64,000 nt of DNA from Phlyctochytrium arcticum (taxonomy: Eukaryota; Chytridiomycota; Chytridiomycetes; Chytridiales; Chytridiaceae), in assembly GCA_025602905.1 (NCBI GenBank), contig JAHLKI010000040.1:62001-126000 (forward strand). Reading direction: 5' to 3'. The stretch's first letter is position 1, and each line of letters starts with the position of its first letter. Position numbers and translations under genes: made by a program. Shown here one piece after another: positions 41,612 to 56,200 of this stretch. The notes under the pieces are model-generated. The model saw only the letters and a list, made by a program, of their open reading frames with translations. It was not told the DNA's origin and ran no database searches.

Positions 41612-44242
41612 GCCCCTTCCCCACATCTAATTTAACACTTATTTTATTAGGGAAGTCCTAGCGCGACGCCCGGGGTGGAAAAGTAGGACTTCCCATTTTA
41701 TTATAACACTTCGCCTGCATCACAAATTGTAAATAGTTGTATGAATCATGGCAAAGGTCCGCATTTGAGCAGCATTCGATTCCCAGATGCATCTGATAAT
41801 CAACTGCTCATGAAGTTCAGACGGAGTTCCCTGCAATAAGTGTATAGCCAGGTAAGCACGGCGAACACATGTTCTCTGGTTTATCCAGAGTTGTAGAGGG
41901 GTCTGGGATGTGCGACAGAAGGTTTCAGGTGTTACGCTTTGTGGCGCGGTCCACAGGCTCCGCACAGTCACCCTATCCGCTTACATAACCCATTTCTCCG
42001 CTCAATCCGCTGATTTCCTGAATTTCAAGAATATTTTGCGAATATTTTGTCCCATGTTGATTTTCCCCAAACTCTTTTACTTTCTCCTCTTCTTGGATTC
42101 ATTCTGTCCCCGCAGACTTGCTCTTTACACTCGTCTCTTTTTCAATGTCCATGTTGCGACTGTGGTTTCTTTCCGCGGATTTCAACGCGTCCATTAACTT
42201 TTTTGGCTGGTTTTCCAAAACTTTTGATTTTCGAAGGAATTTTCCCCATCATGTTAATTTCCTTCTGTTTTCTTTCTTTCCACTTGGTTATGGTATCAAT
42301 TTGTGCTCTATAATTTGCTCGTTATTTCTGCCCCTCTCACTGTCTCTGTTTAGCCTATTCAGTTCTCTCTTTGTTCGTTACCACGCTGACGATCTGGTAA
42401 TTTGGCTATTTCCCGAATTTCCGTGCATTTTGGCCAATTGTTTTCGTACATGTTGATTTTCTTTGATTTTCTTTCTTTCCGCTGGGGCATGGCATCAATT
42501 CCTCCTCTATAATTTTCTCTATACCCTCGTGCTGTTTACTAGCTCTGTCTGGCTTTTCAGTTCTCCCTTTGTCCATTAGCACGCTGACCATCTAGTTATT
42601 TTGCTGATTTCAAGAATTTCCGCGTTTTTCGCACTTTTTTCCCTTCATGTTGACTTCTCTTCCTATTTGCTTTAATACCGCTGGCCCATGATATAATTTC
42701 CTTCTCTACAATTTGCTCTTCACCATAACCCCTTTTCAATCTCGCTGATCAAATTATCCGCCGTCCGTTATATCGGTGACGATCTACCAATTTTGATGAT
42801 TTCACTTTTCTGGTTTTTTTTGTATTCTGCTTTCTCGGCTGTTTTATTGCAGCAATACTTCTCCACCATTTTCTCTTCACTATGGATCCCTTAATGTCGC
42901 CTCGCTGTGGTTTTCGTTTTCTTTTGCAGGTTACAACGGTTTCCTGAACGTTTTTACTCAATAGGATTCTTCTGCTTCATTTCCTCCCTCTATGCCCTCC
43001 TTTCTTACCCAACTGCTCTTTCTATCCTACAGTATTTCGCCCTGACATTTCTTCTCCCAATTTCCCATTTTCGTTGAATTTAGTGTTTAGGACTCTGCTA
43101 ACGCGTCATGAGCATACGCACATCATGAGGAACAGCACTGGCAGTTTTGCCCGGCGGGGTTACTTTGCCCCGTGCCCATCATGCTTTCTTCCGGGCTTGT
43201 ACCGATCGACTTAGGGACCGCAACCGGGCTATGCCTTGGCCAGGTCCTGGCCTCTATGATGGTCATTCGTTCACCCCAAATGGTGGGAATGACCAATTCT
43301 ACGTTGTGCACATTGCCTATCTGAGAGATGACGATGTGAACCTTGAGGGCGGTAGGGATGATTAGCATTTGGGTGACATATTATTAGAGTGGACGGGGCT
43401 TTGCCATGCCATATCTTATCATATTTGAAATGTGATGAAGGTTGGACGGTACGGGTCTAGATCTAGTTAGCGTTTGTCTTGAAGTGGTAGGGGTATTTGA
43501 AGAGTACGCGATGAACGCGATGAATGTATGTTCTGCGAATCTGTGTGTAATAAATGCGGACAAAGGGAAATGCTCTGATGATATAAAACTTCATATATTT
43601 TTTAGCATCTGCCCACGTTTGATCCCCCCCAATTGTTGTGATCTTGCTACGATGTAGTGATGACAAGCTCTCATCTACCCGATTCGCTCTCCCACTGCCT
43701 TCGTTTGTCTGCCGTGCACGTCTGCAACACAGAACGTATTCTGATTTTTTGATTTACATCTCAATCTGTCCATGATGACGCTCCCTTCTCCTGCCTACCA
43801 CTTCAGGAACTCCGACTCTGCCATTATTGGCAGTATGCCGCTCAATGGACATATCAGCTTATTTGGACACGGACAACTTTCTCCTCTCCCCATAATAGCT
43901 TTCCTTTTCACATTCACCACTTGTCGTGTGTTCCAAATATTCAATCTTCAAGTAGATTAGCATCTTCCTCCACACTTTTTCAATCCATCATCAGAATTTG
44001 TTGTACTTTGCTCTAACATTTGCTTTGTACATGAGTGTGACTTCAGAATTCATGATTTAAACCAGAGCTTACCCCCAGGCGCAGGGCGCACCGGGGCTTT
44101 AATATGATAGATGTTTTTTGCGGCACTTTTGCCCCAGGCGCGAGGCTAAGCCGCCTTACATAAGCGGCGGAGCCCTCCTCAAAGGCAATTAGTAGCCATC
44201 AGCAGTTTTTACATTCCTCAGTTAATTGGGAAACTGCCCATC
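41612..44242. other. Gene-poor 2.6-kb stretch upstream of the dynein gene
   Basis: No supported gene. The left half (42050-43000) is pyrimidine-rich on the plus strand and built of a degenerate ~198-bp tandem repeat. A 72-codon frame at 43147-43365 without ATG start and a 62-codon ATG frame at 43772-43960 are the only others of note, and neither has features. At 44070-44170 there are GC-rich blocks (CAGGCGCAGGGCGCACCGGG; CCCCAGGCGCGAGGC) and an imperfect hairpin CCGCCTTACATAAGCGG. Confidence 0.55.
42053..42860. repeat. Degenerate tandem repeat, period about 198 bp
   Basis: The marker CATGTT(G/A)A(T/C)TT occurs at 42053, 42250, 42449 and 42646, spaced 197, 199 and 197 bp. It is followed in the later copies by TTTCTTTCCxCTxGG, CATGG(C/T)ATCAATT and CTCTATAATTT(G/T)CTC, and further on by CACGCTGACxATCT(G/A)GT. 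Copies are strongly diverged. The whole array is C+T-rich on the plus strand and stop-rich in all frames. It ends before 43000. Confidence 0.7.
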
Positions 44243-47200
44243 ATGCAGGGTCCTTCTCACCAGAATAATGGTGGGAAAAGACCTCTTAACAAGGTTCTCC
44301 TCTCAATTTCTGTATATTGTCCCCGACGGCACTTTCTCACACAATTATTAGAAGGACCTTTTGCCCACTGGGACGCGAGGGAGATCTTGGGAGACTGCAT
44401 CATCCTATATCCCCCGCCAGATATTTGACCATTCACCTCTGGGAACATTTGAGCAGATGGAGCAGACCTTTCTACATGCAATGCGACCAGGTCGGTGGTA
44501 GTGGCCTATGAGGTCCGAAATAAGTTCAACTCGCTGATACGCGCTGTAGTCTCACAAGATAAAGTGCAAGCGCGAGCTGCCGCAAGACATGGACATGATA
44601 CACAGCACCCCTTGCCGGTCTCTTCAGAGAATGTTATTGGCGATGATGGAGCTCCCACTCCATGGGCTGGTGGAACTACTGAGAAGATTGGTGCAGGAAT
44701 GGCAACTGTTCGGGGTGACAAAGGCCTGAAGAAGGACCGCGAATCATTTCGCACGACCTTGGTCAACATTGTCATGTATGTATTCCAGTGGTCTACCGCC
44801 GGAGACAACGCTGACAACTCCTCATAGGCAGCCACCAGTATCTCCATCGCCAACCCTTCTCGACCCAACATATCCAAGCGAATCTGAAACCCAAGCACTA
44901 TCTGTCCAAGAGAAAGATATGATGGTATTTCCGTCCGTCACACGTTTTGCCGATCCGCACAGGGAACTCAACGCACGTTTAGCAACGTTACTACTACTAC
45001 ATAACAAACGGAATCGATACTCACCACGTCGCAAAAATGGAAGACACTTGGCTTGGAAACGTCATGCGATTACTTCCTCAGCAGCTAAAGACATGGCATC
45101 AAGAGACGTTGGCGGCATTGTCGGGCGAAATGCGAGAGGACTATCATATGAGTGTGAAAAAGGCAATCGTGGATTTTGTTTTGAAGGCAAGAATCTGTGA
45201 ATTATCCGAAGCATAATGTTGCAATAGCTAAGCTTGCTCTATAGGACCCCCGTGAGAAAGTTGATCACGGGACATTGGAAAAATCTGGGGAAGATAGTTT
45301 CGTGATGTACGTCGCGTATCGTGAAACCTGGCGGAACAGTACATTCAAATTTTCCATCTTTGTAGGATTCGGCGTTCTACTGCCTCATGGCAAGCTTCAT
45401 ACATCCAGTCCCGTCAAATCATAAGTAGCACGCTTTTCATCGTAAATCCGACGATAGCGGAAATTCAAGAATTATGGCATCATTTTGAGAACATTCGTCT
45501 GTTCGACGTGGAAAGTATTTTAAACAAGGGGGGTGCATTTGAGCTAAAAGCATTTCGAGTTACCTTGCTGCAAAAGTTTGAAAAATCTCATGAAAAACTC
45601 ATGACAAGGTAACAAGGTCTCCCGCATATTTATGGTACTTCTTGCTCACAACTTATTCACAGCTGGTACCCTGCAATGTTGAATGTATTCTATCAGGGGA
45701 CTAAACGGAATGAGTGGTCTTCCATAGCCCCCGATAGAGTTGAGATTTTTTTTCGAACCATTTCTCTCATTTTGGCTGACCAGCTGCGAGTCATCGTCCA
45801 CAAGTCCTTGCTGGACCTCGTTGCTTTGATTGAAGGTTTGGCACAACCTGCCAGCAAAGGGGGAGAAACATCACAACCACTCTCGTTTGTCGTTCGCCTG
45901 CTTTTGGATGATAATAAAGTTTCTTGTGAACCATCCGCAAGGGATATCCTTTCAACCGTTGAAAGCATTACCGACGCGCTTCTTGTGGCTGCAGACCGTA
46001 TCCCAAAAATCGAGACACAGTTATTCTCCACAGGACAGAATATTACGAGTACGCGCTCTGGGATGATGAATCTGAAGCCCGATCAATGTATCAGAGTAGC
46101 CTTTGCGGAGACATACCCAGCAATTGTGAGGAAGGCGCGCGAGACTATCCGAGATGTCGTGGGACTGAGAATGCAGGCGCCTCATAATTACCTGCCGGAA
46201 TTTGACCGTCATCAGGCACTGATATTGAAAACAGCTGAAAAATCGGTTACGCTATTTCTTGAGAGTGACCCGCCCCCCGACAAGTTGATGGAAGAGATTC
46301 GAAAATATCGGGAACTAGCGACAGCAAAGATTCACAGCGCCTACCCCTTTATAGTGTACTTCCCCTTGATCGAATTACACTGTGAGGATTTCATCAATGC
46401 TCTCTCGGACCGGGCAATGCAGCTAAGCAATACTATCCTCGATCGCCTGAATTCCAGCTATCGGGAGGACTGCAACAACATCAGCCACATGTTTGAGGAC
46501 ATCTCGAAAAAAATGCTGACAAGCCCAACCAACGTAGAGGATATGGTTGCACTGCAAAAATTTATTGACGAGACAAGGGACGTGACAATGCGCACTTTGG
46601 AAGAGTCAGTTGATGAAGCTAAGCGGAGGTAAATCTCTCACATTTTGTATTCGGCTCACAAACTAAATGCCTGCAGGCTCAATTTTATGTTAACCTACTG
46701 GAATCTCACTGCGGAAGATTACGAGCTTAATACTGCGCTGTTCACATGGCCTCAGAAGATGCACCCCATATTCGGAGAAGGCGATAGCATTCTGATGAAG
46801 TCGCGAGCCACCAATCAGGAAGAACTTAAGGCGCGTCGCGAAAAGCTCTTTACAGAATTGGAAGGATACGCGAAACAAATTGAGGAATATCATACATTTG
46901 GCAACTATGAAGAGCTTCCGAAATACCTCAAAGCCGCGCAAAAATTGCAAGCTCGATTGGATTCAATCGCTGATCGCATTTTGGCATTCAATCGCGAAGA
47001 GGAGATGTTTGGATGGGAAGCTACCAAATTCCAATCCCTGAACTCAAGCATCGATTCACTGGCACCATTCTTAAGTCTGTATCAGACCTCAGTGGACTTC
47101 CAGCGGTGCTACCATAGCTGGATGACCGGTCCATTCCTCAAACTCGATCCGGAAGTTGTGGACTCGGAAGTTACAAGCATGCGCCGCAATATTTTCAAAT

Positions 47201-50200
47201 TAGCTCTTACTTTCGAATCAGACCCATCCCCGTCAGAAATCGCTGAAATAACCAAAGATCAAATAGAGCGCTTCCAGGTGTCTTTGCCTCTAATAAGCAC
47301 CCTCTGTAATCCTGGCCTCCGGGAGAGGCACTGGAAGGAAATTAGTCAAGTTGTAGGCTTCCGGTTCCAGCCTGATGAAACAACGAGTCTTTCGGGTGGT
47401 AAGTCGACAGAGTAAACAAGCCTAACCTCAAAGTCTGAATTATGGAATTCCGTAGTGTTGGAAAGGAACTTGGCAGAGTACATGGATCGACTCGAATCGA
47501 TAAGCTCCGTGGCAACCAAAGAATACTCCTTTGAGAAGGCCTTACAGAAGATGTACACCGAATGGCAAGCAATAGAGTTTGGATCAGTAGAATATCGTGA
47601 CACCGGCACCCATATCTTGACATCCGTGGACGATATTCAAACCTTATTTGACGACCATATTGTGAAAACCCAAACAATGAGGAGTTCTCCTTTTATCAAG
47701 GCGTTTGATGAGGAAACAAGAGCTTGGGAAGAGCGCTTGCTCAACATGCAGGTATTTTTCGGTTGAATGCCTTAACTGACAACATGTTCTGATGCATTCA
47801 CAGGAAATTGTGGACGAATGGCTGAAAGTTCAAGCTACTTGGTTGTACCTTGAGCCTATTTTCAGCTCAGAAGATATTATGAGACAGATGCCGACTGAGG
47901 GGAAACGATTCGTGTCGGTCAATAAGACCTGGAAGGATATAATGGCGTTCACTGTTATAGACCAACATGTACTGCGGGTTTGTGGAATGCCCGATCTACT
48001 CGCAAAGGTTTTACTTTGAATTCGTTCTCAGCATTATCTATTTCTAACCGCGGCCTCTTTTTCAGTTGAAAGACAGCAACTGCGAGCTTGAACTTATCCA
48101 AAAAGGACTCAATCAATATTTGGAAGTGAAGCGCTTGTTCTTTCCTCGCTTTTTCTTTTTATCGAACGATGAAATGTTGGAGATACTTTCGGAAACGCGC
48201 GATCCGAAGCGTGTACAGCCGCATCTGAAGAAGTGTTTCGAAGGTGTCAACAGTCTGGAATTCGATGAGGATGTTGAGATTTTGGGAATGTACAGCAGTC
48301 AGAAAGAGTATATCAAGTTTGATAACAGGATATCGACCCAAGCGGCCGCTGGCGCTGTGGAACGCTGGTTATTGGATGTCGAAAAACAAATGTTGGCGAG
48401 CATGCGCACCGTTACTGCCACAGCCTTCGATGACTACCGAGAGACTATACGCGAGGAATGGGTTCTGAAGTGGCCTGGTCAAGTGGTCCTGGGCGTTAGC
48501 CAAGTCTTTTGGACGAAGGAAGTCGAATTTACGATTTTGGAAGGCCGGCAAAACGGCCTGGCAAAATACACCGATCAAAACACAGAGAGACTTTCCAAAA
48601 TCGTAGAGTTGGTGCGCGGAAACCTCTCGCGACTTGCCCGCACGACGTTGGAGGCGCTTGTTGTGGTATGGAAAGGATCTTGGCGGGCAAAAAGTTAAAG
48701 TTTCTTACATCTTGGACAGATTGATGTTCATGCTAGAGATGTCGTCAGTCAGCTTGATGAGGACAAGATTACCAGCACACAGGATTTCGGATGGCTGAGT
48801 CAACTTCGATATTATTTTCCCGACAAGGAATCTGGTATGCTGGTAAAAATGATAAACTCGGTGCAGAAGTAAGTGCAGTTCAATAATGACAATGGATAAT
48901 TTCGTATCTAACCTCAACAGGTATGGCTATGAATACCTGGGCAATACAGGTCGCTTGGTCATTACCCCCCTTACGGTAAGATAAAAGATTGACGTGCGTT
49001 CGGAAAATTCTCATCCTATATGAAAGGATCGGTGCTACCGCACACTGTTCGGAGCTTTACAGCTTAATTTGGGAGGTGCGCCAGAAGGGCCGGCAGGAAC
49101 TGGCAAGACGGAAACTGTCAAAGATCTAGCAAAGGCTCTGGCAATGTTCTGTGTTGTATATAACTGTTCGGATGGTCTCGATTATATCGCCATGGGAAAA
49201 TTCTTCAAAGGTCTCGCATCAGCTGGAGCGTGGGCCTGCTTTGACGAATTTAATCGGATCGATTTGGAGGTCCTTTCAGTTGTTGCGCAGCAAATTTTGA
49301 CGATTCAGCGTGCCAAGGCGGCAAAGCTGGCAACTTTCATTTTCGAAGGAACGGAATTGACCATGAATCCTGTCTGCAACTGCTTCATCACGATGAATCC
49401 GGGGTATGCCGGTCGAAGTGAGCTTCCCGACAATCTGAAAGCACTTTTCAGGTGCGTGCCCATCAGGATTAGAGAAACTGGTCACACTGACAGAGTTCCA
49501 CAGGCCCGTAGCAATGATGGTACCCGACTATACTCTTATTGCGGAGATCAGTCTTTATAGCTTTGGCTTTGTGAACGCAAGGAGTCTTGCTGTGAAGATA
49601 ACTGCCACGTATCGGCTCTGTTCGGAGCAATTAAGTTCGCAGGATCATTACGACTACGGCATGAGAGCTGTCAAATCTGTTCTTAATGCCTGTGGGGCGC
49701 TGAAATTGAAATATCAGAGCGAAAACGAGGTAAAGGCTATCATAGTGCTGTCACACTTGAATAACTGATCATTAACATCGTCTAGAATATTATCGTGCTG
49801 CGTTCTATCATAGACGTGAATTTGGCAAAGTTCTTGGTTCAGGACATTCCTCTTTTCAAGGGAATTACTGCTGATCTATTCCCTGGGGTGACGCTTCCCA
49901 CCCCGGACTATGATGTTTTGATCAAGGCCATTGCTGGCAATTGCTCGAGGGCAAATTTGCAGTTAGTGCCGGCTTTCTTAGAGAAGATCCTGCAAATTTA
50001 TGAGATGATGCTCGTCAGGCACGGTAACTTACTTTTGAACTTCGTGTCCATCCTCAAAGATAAGTTTCTCAAGAAGGGTACATTAGGTTTCATGATCGTG
50101 GGAGAAAGTTATTCTGGAAAGACCGCGGCTTGGAAAATGCTTCAAGGGGCTCTAAGTGACATCAACAAAGAGGATTCAAATGCTGAAGCCAAAGTCATCA

Positions 50201-53200
50201 CGTATATTTTGAACCCGAAATCCATTACCATGGGTCAACTTTACGGACAATTTGATCCAATCACACATGAATGGTCTGATGGCGTTCTGGCAGTTGGATT
50301 CCGCGGCTTTGCTTCTGCGCAAACTCCAGAGAGGAAATGGATTATTTTTGACGGGCCAGTGGATGCTGTGTGGATTGAGAACATGAATACAGTACTGGAT
50401 GACAACAAAAAGTTGTGCTTAAACAGTGGCGAGATTATCCAACTATCTTCAACCATGAGTTTGATTTTTGAAGTACGTGACCTTGCTGTTGCATCTCCAG
50501 GTAGGGGCATGTGATTCCGGGAATGTTTTTATTTGCCTAATTCGTCTCCGAAAGCCACCGTGAGTCGGTGTGGAATGATTTACATGGAGCCTGCCCGGTT
50601 AGGCTGGCGTGATACGATCTTTGTTTCGTGGTCTCTTAAGTGCGGATTAGATGACGACAAGAAGAAGATGATTACCAGTCTTGTGGACTGGTTGCTGAAC
50701 AACTGCTTGATGTTTGTTCGTAGAGAGTGCATCGAGCTTTCTGAAACTAGCGACACCAGCATGGTGATGTCTTTGCTGAATATTTTCTCCAGTCTTCATG
50801 ATGACTTCCTCGTTGACAAAACATCAGAGATGACTTCAAAGTGTATTCAGGGGATTTTCCTATTTGCCATCGTATGGTCTATCGGTTCCAGCGTCAATGA
50901 GGCTGGGCGGGTCAAATTTTCTCACCATTTGAAAACTCTTGTAACTGTGCCCGGGCCTGGCGGCACTAGTGTTGAGACACAATTTCCGGATGGTTCCATT
51001 TACGACTACGTTTTCGAGAAAGCAGATGGGGGGCGTTGGCGCAGTTGGGCTGACACCATTGTTAGCGACTGGGCAATACCTGCAAAGGCCAAGATCGACA
51101 ATATAATTGTTCCTACGGTAGACACTGCCCGTTACAGCTTTCTTCTATCATTGCTGGTCCGGCATCAAAAGCACATCTTATTTGTGGGCCCGACCGGAAC
51201 TGGGAAATCAATGTACATTCGAGAAGGCCTTGTGAATAAGCTCCCCAAAGACATATACATTCCCGCTTTTATCAACTTCTCAGCTCAGACAACCGCCATG
51301 CAAACACAAGAAATCATTGAATCCAAACTTGATAAGCGGAGGAAGGGAGTTTTCGGACCGCCTATGGGTAAGCGGGCAGTCATCTTTGTTGATGACCTAA
51401 ACATGCCTGCGCGAGAGGTTTACGGTGCGCAGCCGCCTATCGAACTATTGCGGCAATGGATGGATCACGAAGGTATTTTCTTCATGCTTGGCATTTTGGG
51501 ACTCATCCTAATCCTGTGATTGATCAGGCTGGTACAATCAGAATGTCATGACGGTAAGAACCGGATCCCTCCGATCGTGAGGCTGACTTTGACAACCCTT
51601 TACCAGAAATTTGAAGCTATTCAATTTGTGGGTGCTATGGGACCGCCTGGAGGTACGCACCGGGATTCCCAATGTGTTTTTTGCCGGATTTAACTTTTAG
51701 TTGTAGGTGGGAGAAATCCAGTAACGAGTCGGGTAAGGCCATGGAAATCCAGTAAATTCCGTTTGTATTAACCCGCGTGCAGTTCCTTCGCCATTTCAAC
51801 ACCATTACAATGACAACATTTGATGACTCTTCTTTGCAACGAATCTTCGAGACGATCCTTGATTGGCATTTCTCCACCAACAATTTCCCAAAAGAAGTGG
51901 CGGATATGACAAAATCGATCGTGGATGCTACCCGGCAGATTTACCGTGGCGCGATGGCAAATTTGTTACCCACCCCGAAAAAATCGCATTATACGTTCAA
52001 TCTCAGGGACTTTGCCCGGATCATTCAAGGTGTTCTGCTTTCTAGATCTGAAATATTCAACGACAAAGAAAAAATGATCCGACTTTGGCTACACGAGGCT
52101 TATCGTGTCATATATGACCGTTTGATCGATGATGAAGATCGTCAGTGGTTCTATGGGTTCACAAGGACTGAAGTCGTAAAAACCGCATTCAACATCGACT
52201 TTGACAAAGTTCTAAGACAGTACGACAGTAATGGTGACGGGAAAGTAGAAGACGACGATCTTCGAAGTCTAATATTCGGCACTTACTTGTCGCCACGAGA
52301 TGCGGCTGGGAAGGCGTACGACGAAATTGCAGATCTGAACGCTCTCATGCAGTTTATAGATAAAAGTCTGGCCGAGTATAATATGGTCAGCAAGAAGCCT
52401 ATGGACTTAGGTAATGCAACTATCCTATTCCCAAGCTATCTAGCTCTTTCTAACTTGTATCGCAGTGATGTTTCGCTTTGCAATAGAGCACCTTTCCAGG
52501 ATCAGTCGTGTCTTACAACAACCTCGAGGAAATATGCTACTGGTCGGCGTGGGAGGCAGTGGACGACAAAGTCTGACACGACTGGCAGCCTATCTTGCTG
52601 ATTATGATGTTTTTCAGGTTGAGATTTCGAAAAACTACAACGTCCAGGCTTGGCATGAAGACTTGAAAAAGTTATATAAAGCTGCTGGTGGCCAGGGTAA
52701 ACCTACAGTTTTCTTGTTCAGTGATACACAATGCCAAGACGAATCTTTTCTGGAGGACATTAACAACATGTTGAATGCTGGAGAAGTCCCGAATCTTTTT
52801 GCCGCAGACGAAAAACAGGAGTTGTTTGAACTGATGCGCGCAGATACCAGAGGCGGTGGGCGGGCCGGAGACTCCTCACCGGCTGCTATGTACCAATGGT
52901 TTTTGGACCGATGCCGAGAGAATCTCCATATCTGTCTAGCAATGAGCCCTGTCGGTGACGCGTTTCGGAATCGACTGCGCAAGTTTCCGTCGTTGATCAA
53001 CTGCTGTACCATTGATTGGTTTACCGACTGGCCAGAAGATGCATTGGTAGCGGTTGCGCGAAAGTTCTTGTCTGATATAGAAATGGAAGAAGGTGTGAGG
53101 CTGCAAGTCCTGGATATGTGTAAGCATTTTCACGAGAGTACTCGACGACAATCAGCAAAATTTCTGAGCTTGGATAAGCGACATAACTATGTTACTGCAA

Positions 53201-56200
53201 CATCCTTCATTATGCTTATCAAAACTTTCAAGGAGCTCTTGGGACAGAAGCGAGCGGAAGTCCTTAAGCTTCGAGATAGATACGTAAACGGTCTTGAGAA
53301 ACTGAGTTTTGCTCAGGGTGCAGTCTCAAAGATGCAAGTCGATCTGGGGCTGCTTCAGCCGCAATTGGTAAAGACCCAAGGCGAGACTGACTTAATTATG
53401 AAGCAAGTGGAAACAGAGTCTGTAGAGGTCGCGCAAGTCAAGACTGTCGTCAAAGCAGATGAAGAAGTCGCTACAGGCAAAGCTAATGAAGCAACTGCGA
53501 TAAAAGAAGAATGTGAAGCACAGCTTGCCGAGGCGATTCCGGCGCTAGAGGCAGCACTTGCTGCGCTGGACACACTCAAAAAAAGCGACATCGATTTGCT
53601 CAAAACTATGAAGAGTCCGCCCGCGGGAGTGAAGTTTGTCATGGAGGCAGTCTGCGTTATGAAAGACGTGAAGCCGGTCAAGGTGGCCGATGCAAGTGGC
53701 AAGAAGGAGGAAAGTTATTGGGCACCTGCACAGAAGATGATGGGAGATCCCCAGTTTTTGCCATCATTGAAGTCTTATGACAAAGACAATATTGACCCCA
53801 AAATCATGAAAGTGATACGGGGAAAGTTCACGGACAATCCGGAATTTGACCCCGATAAAGTGGCGAAGGCATCTTCGGCGGCAGAAGGCCTGTGTCGATG
53901 GGTACGGGCAATGGAATCTTATGACAGAGTTGCCAAAGTCGTCGCTCCCAAAAAAATAGCTCTGGCGAAGGCGGAGTCGGAGGTAGCAGAAGTCATGGGA
54001 AAACTAAATGAAAAACGCGCCGCCTTGAAGGCAGTGGAGGACAGGATGGCGTCACTAGAGGCCAAATTCAAGGAAATGACGGATAAGAAAGACAGCCTCG
54101 AGAAACAAGTTATTTCAGTGTCAAATCAGTTAATTCGTGCCGAAAAACTGATTGGGTCGCTTGGTGACGAAAAAGACCGGTGGACACAGATGGCTGCTGC
54201 ATTACAAAAGCAATACACAGCCTTGACGGGTGATGTGCTCGTGGCAAGTGGAATGGTGGCTTATTTGGGAGCTTTCACAAAAGCGTACAGAGATGGTAAG
54301 AGTTTGTTACCGCGATCGTCGTCGTACTGCAGACTGATAATGTTCCCCAGAATGTGTGCAAGATTGGACCAAAACTTGCAAGTCTCGGAGAATTCCTTGT
54401 ACTGAGGGAGAAGACATAAAGCTAGCCAATGTGCTTGGGGATCCCATACAAATTCGAGAATGGATTCTAGCGGGATTGCCCAATGATGCTTTTTCGTGAG
54501 TTCGGGTATTCCGTCGATCTCCGACCAGGTGACTAATTCTGAGCAGTATAGACAACGGAATCATGATAAAAAATGCCTATCGATGGCCATTGATGATTGA
54601 TCCACAAGGCCAAGCGAACAGATGGATAAAAAATATGGAGAAGTCCAAATCCCTCCAGATCATCAAGTTATCAGATTCGGACTATATCCGCACATTGGAA
54701 AATGCTATTCAGTTTGGAACCCCGGTCTTACTCGAGAATATCCAAGAGGAAATTGATCCCGTTTTGGAACCGCTACTTTTAAAACAGACCTTCAGACAAG
54801 GAGGAGTGATGTGCATTCGTTTGGGCGACAGCACCGTAGAATATTCTCCTGAGTTTCGCTTTTATATCACCACAAAGTTGCGCAATCCGCATTATCTCCC
54901 GGAACTCTCTACCAAAGTTACATTATTGAATTTCATGATTACGCCCGAAGGCTTGGAAGATCAGTTACTTGGAATTGTAATCGCCAAGGAGCGGCCCGAA
55001 CTGGAGGAGATGAAGTCGCAGTTGGTCATACAGGTATGTTACTACGCTTTTAAACCTGCAATGAACATTCCCTCATATCAGACGATAGAGCGCGGATAAC
55101 AAGAAGCAGCTTTCTGCAGCAGAATCAAAGATCTTGGAAGTTCTGTCAGCCTCCTCTGGGAACATTCTAGAAGATGAGACTGGTATCCAAATTTTACAGT
55201 CGTCAAAAGCATTGGCCGTAACGGTCAGCGAAAAGCAAACTGCTGCAGAGAAAACTGAAAAGCAAATCGACGAGATTCGCATTGGTTATAAGCCAATTGC
55301 GCAGTATTCCGCGGTGCTCTTCTTTTGCATTGCCGAGTTGGCAAATATTGAACCAATGTACCAATACTCCTTGACCTGGTTCATTAATCTTTTTATCCTC
55401 TCGATTTCGACGAGTGAAAAATCGTCGGACCTTGACACACGGTTGCAAACATTGCGCACTCATTTCACAGAAGCGCTGTATCGAAATGTATGTCGATCAC
55501 TTTTCGAAAAGGACAAGCTCGTTTTCTCCTTTTTATTGACCGTCGCTATTCTGCGGGGTCGTGGGGAACTTGACGGAGACGAGTGGCGATTTATATTGAC
55601 CGGAGGAATTGGATTAACCGCCAAGCGAATCAATAATCCAGACCCATCGTGGATAACTGACAAAAGTTGGGGGGAACTTTGCCGTCTGGCATCCATACCG
55701 CCTTTCGCGGATCTGGTTACAAGTTTCGAGGAGAACACAGGAGATTGGAAGCGGCTTTTCGATAGTTCCACCCCTCAAGAAGTGCCCCTTCCTGGTCGCT
55801 GGAAGGATACGCTTGGATCCTTTCAAAAACTCTGCATTTTACGAGCGCTGCGACCGGATAAGATGATTCCAGCAATCGCTCTCTTCATTGTTGAAGTACT
55901 GGGTACCAAATTTGTGGAACCTCCGCCTTTCGATCTTGCGAGCAGTTATGGTGACTCAAACCCTTGTGCACCTTTGATTTTCGTTTTATCCCCGGGGGCT
56001 GACCCAATGACTGCGCTTTTAAAGTTCGCTGACGAGAGAAAGATGGGAGGAAATCGACTGAATTCTATCTCTCTCGGACAAGGTCAAGGGCCTATTGCGG
56101 CCAAAATGATCCAAGCTGGCATAAACGAGGGTGCGTGGGTCGTCCTGCAAAATTGTCATCTGGCCATTAGCTGGATGTCTCAGTTGGAAAAAATTTGCGA

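Noticed and set aside
43147..43365. 72-codon frame with GC-richer sequence downstream of the ~198-bp array
   Set aside because: No ATG start, no continuation by splicing and no recognised product. A decayed gene fragment is possible but unsupported.
44506..44898. 130-codon minus-strand frame over the dynein 5' exons
   Set aside because: Antisense shadow: the plus-strand exons join in frame into the known DNAH7-type N-terminus.
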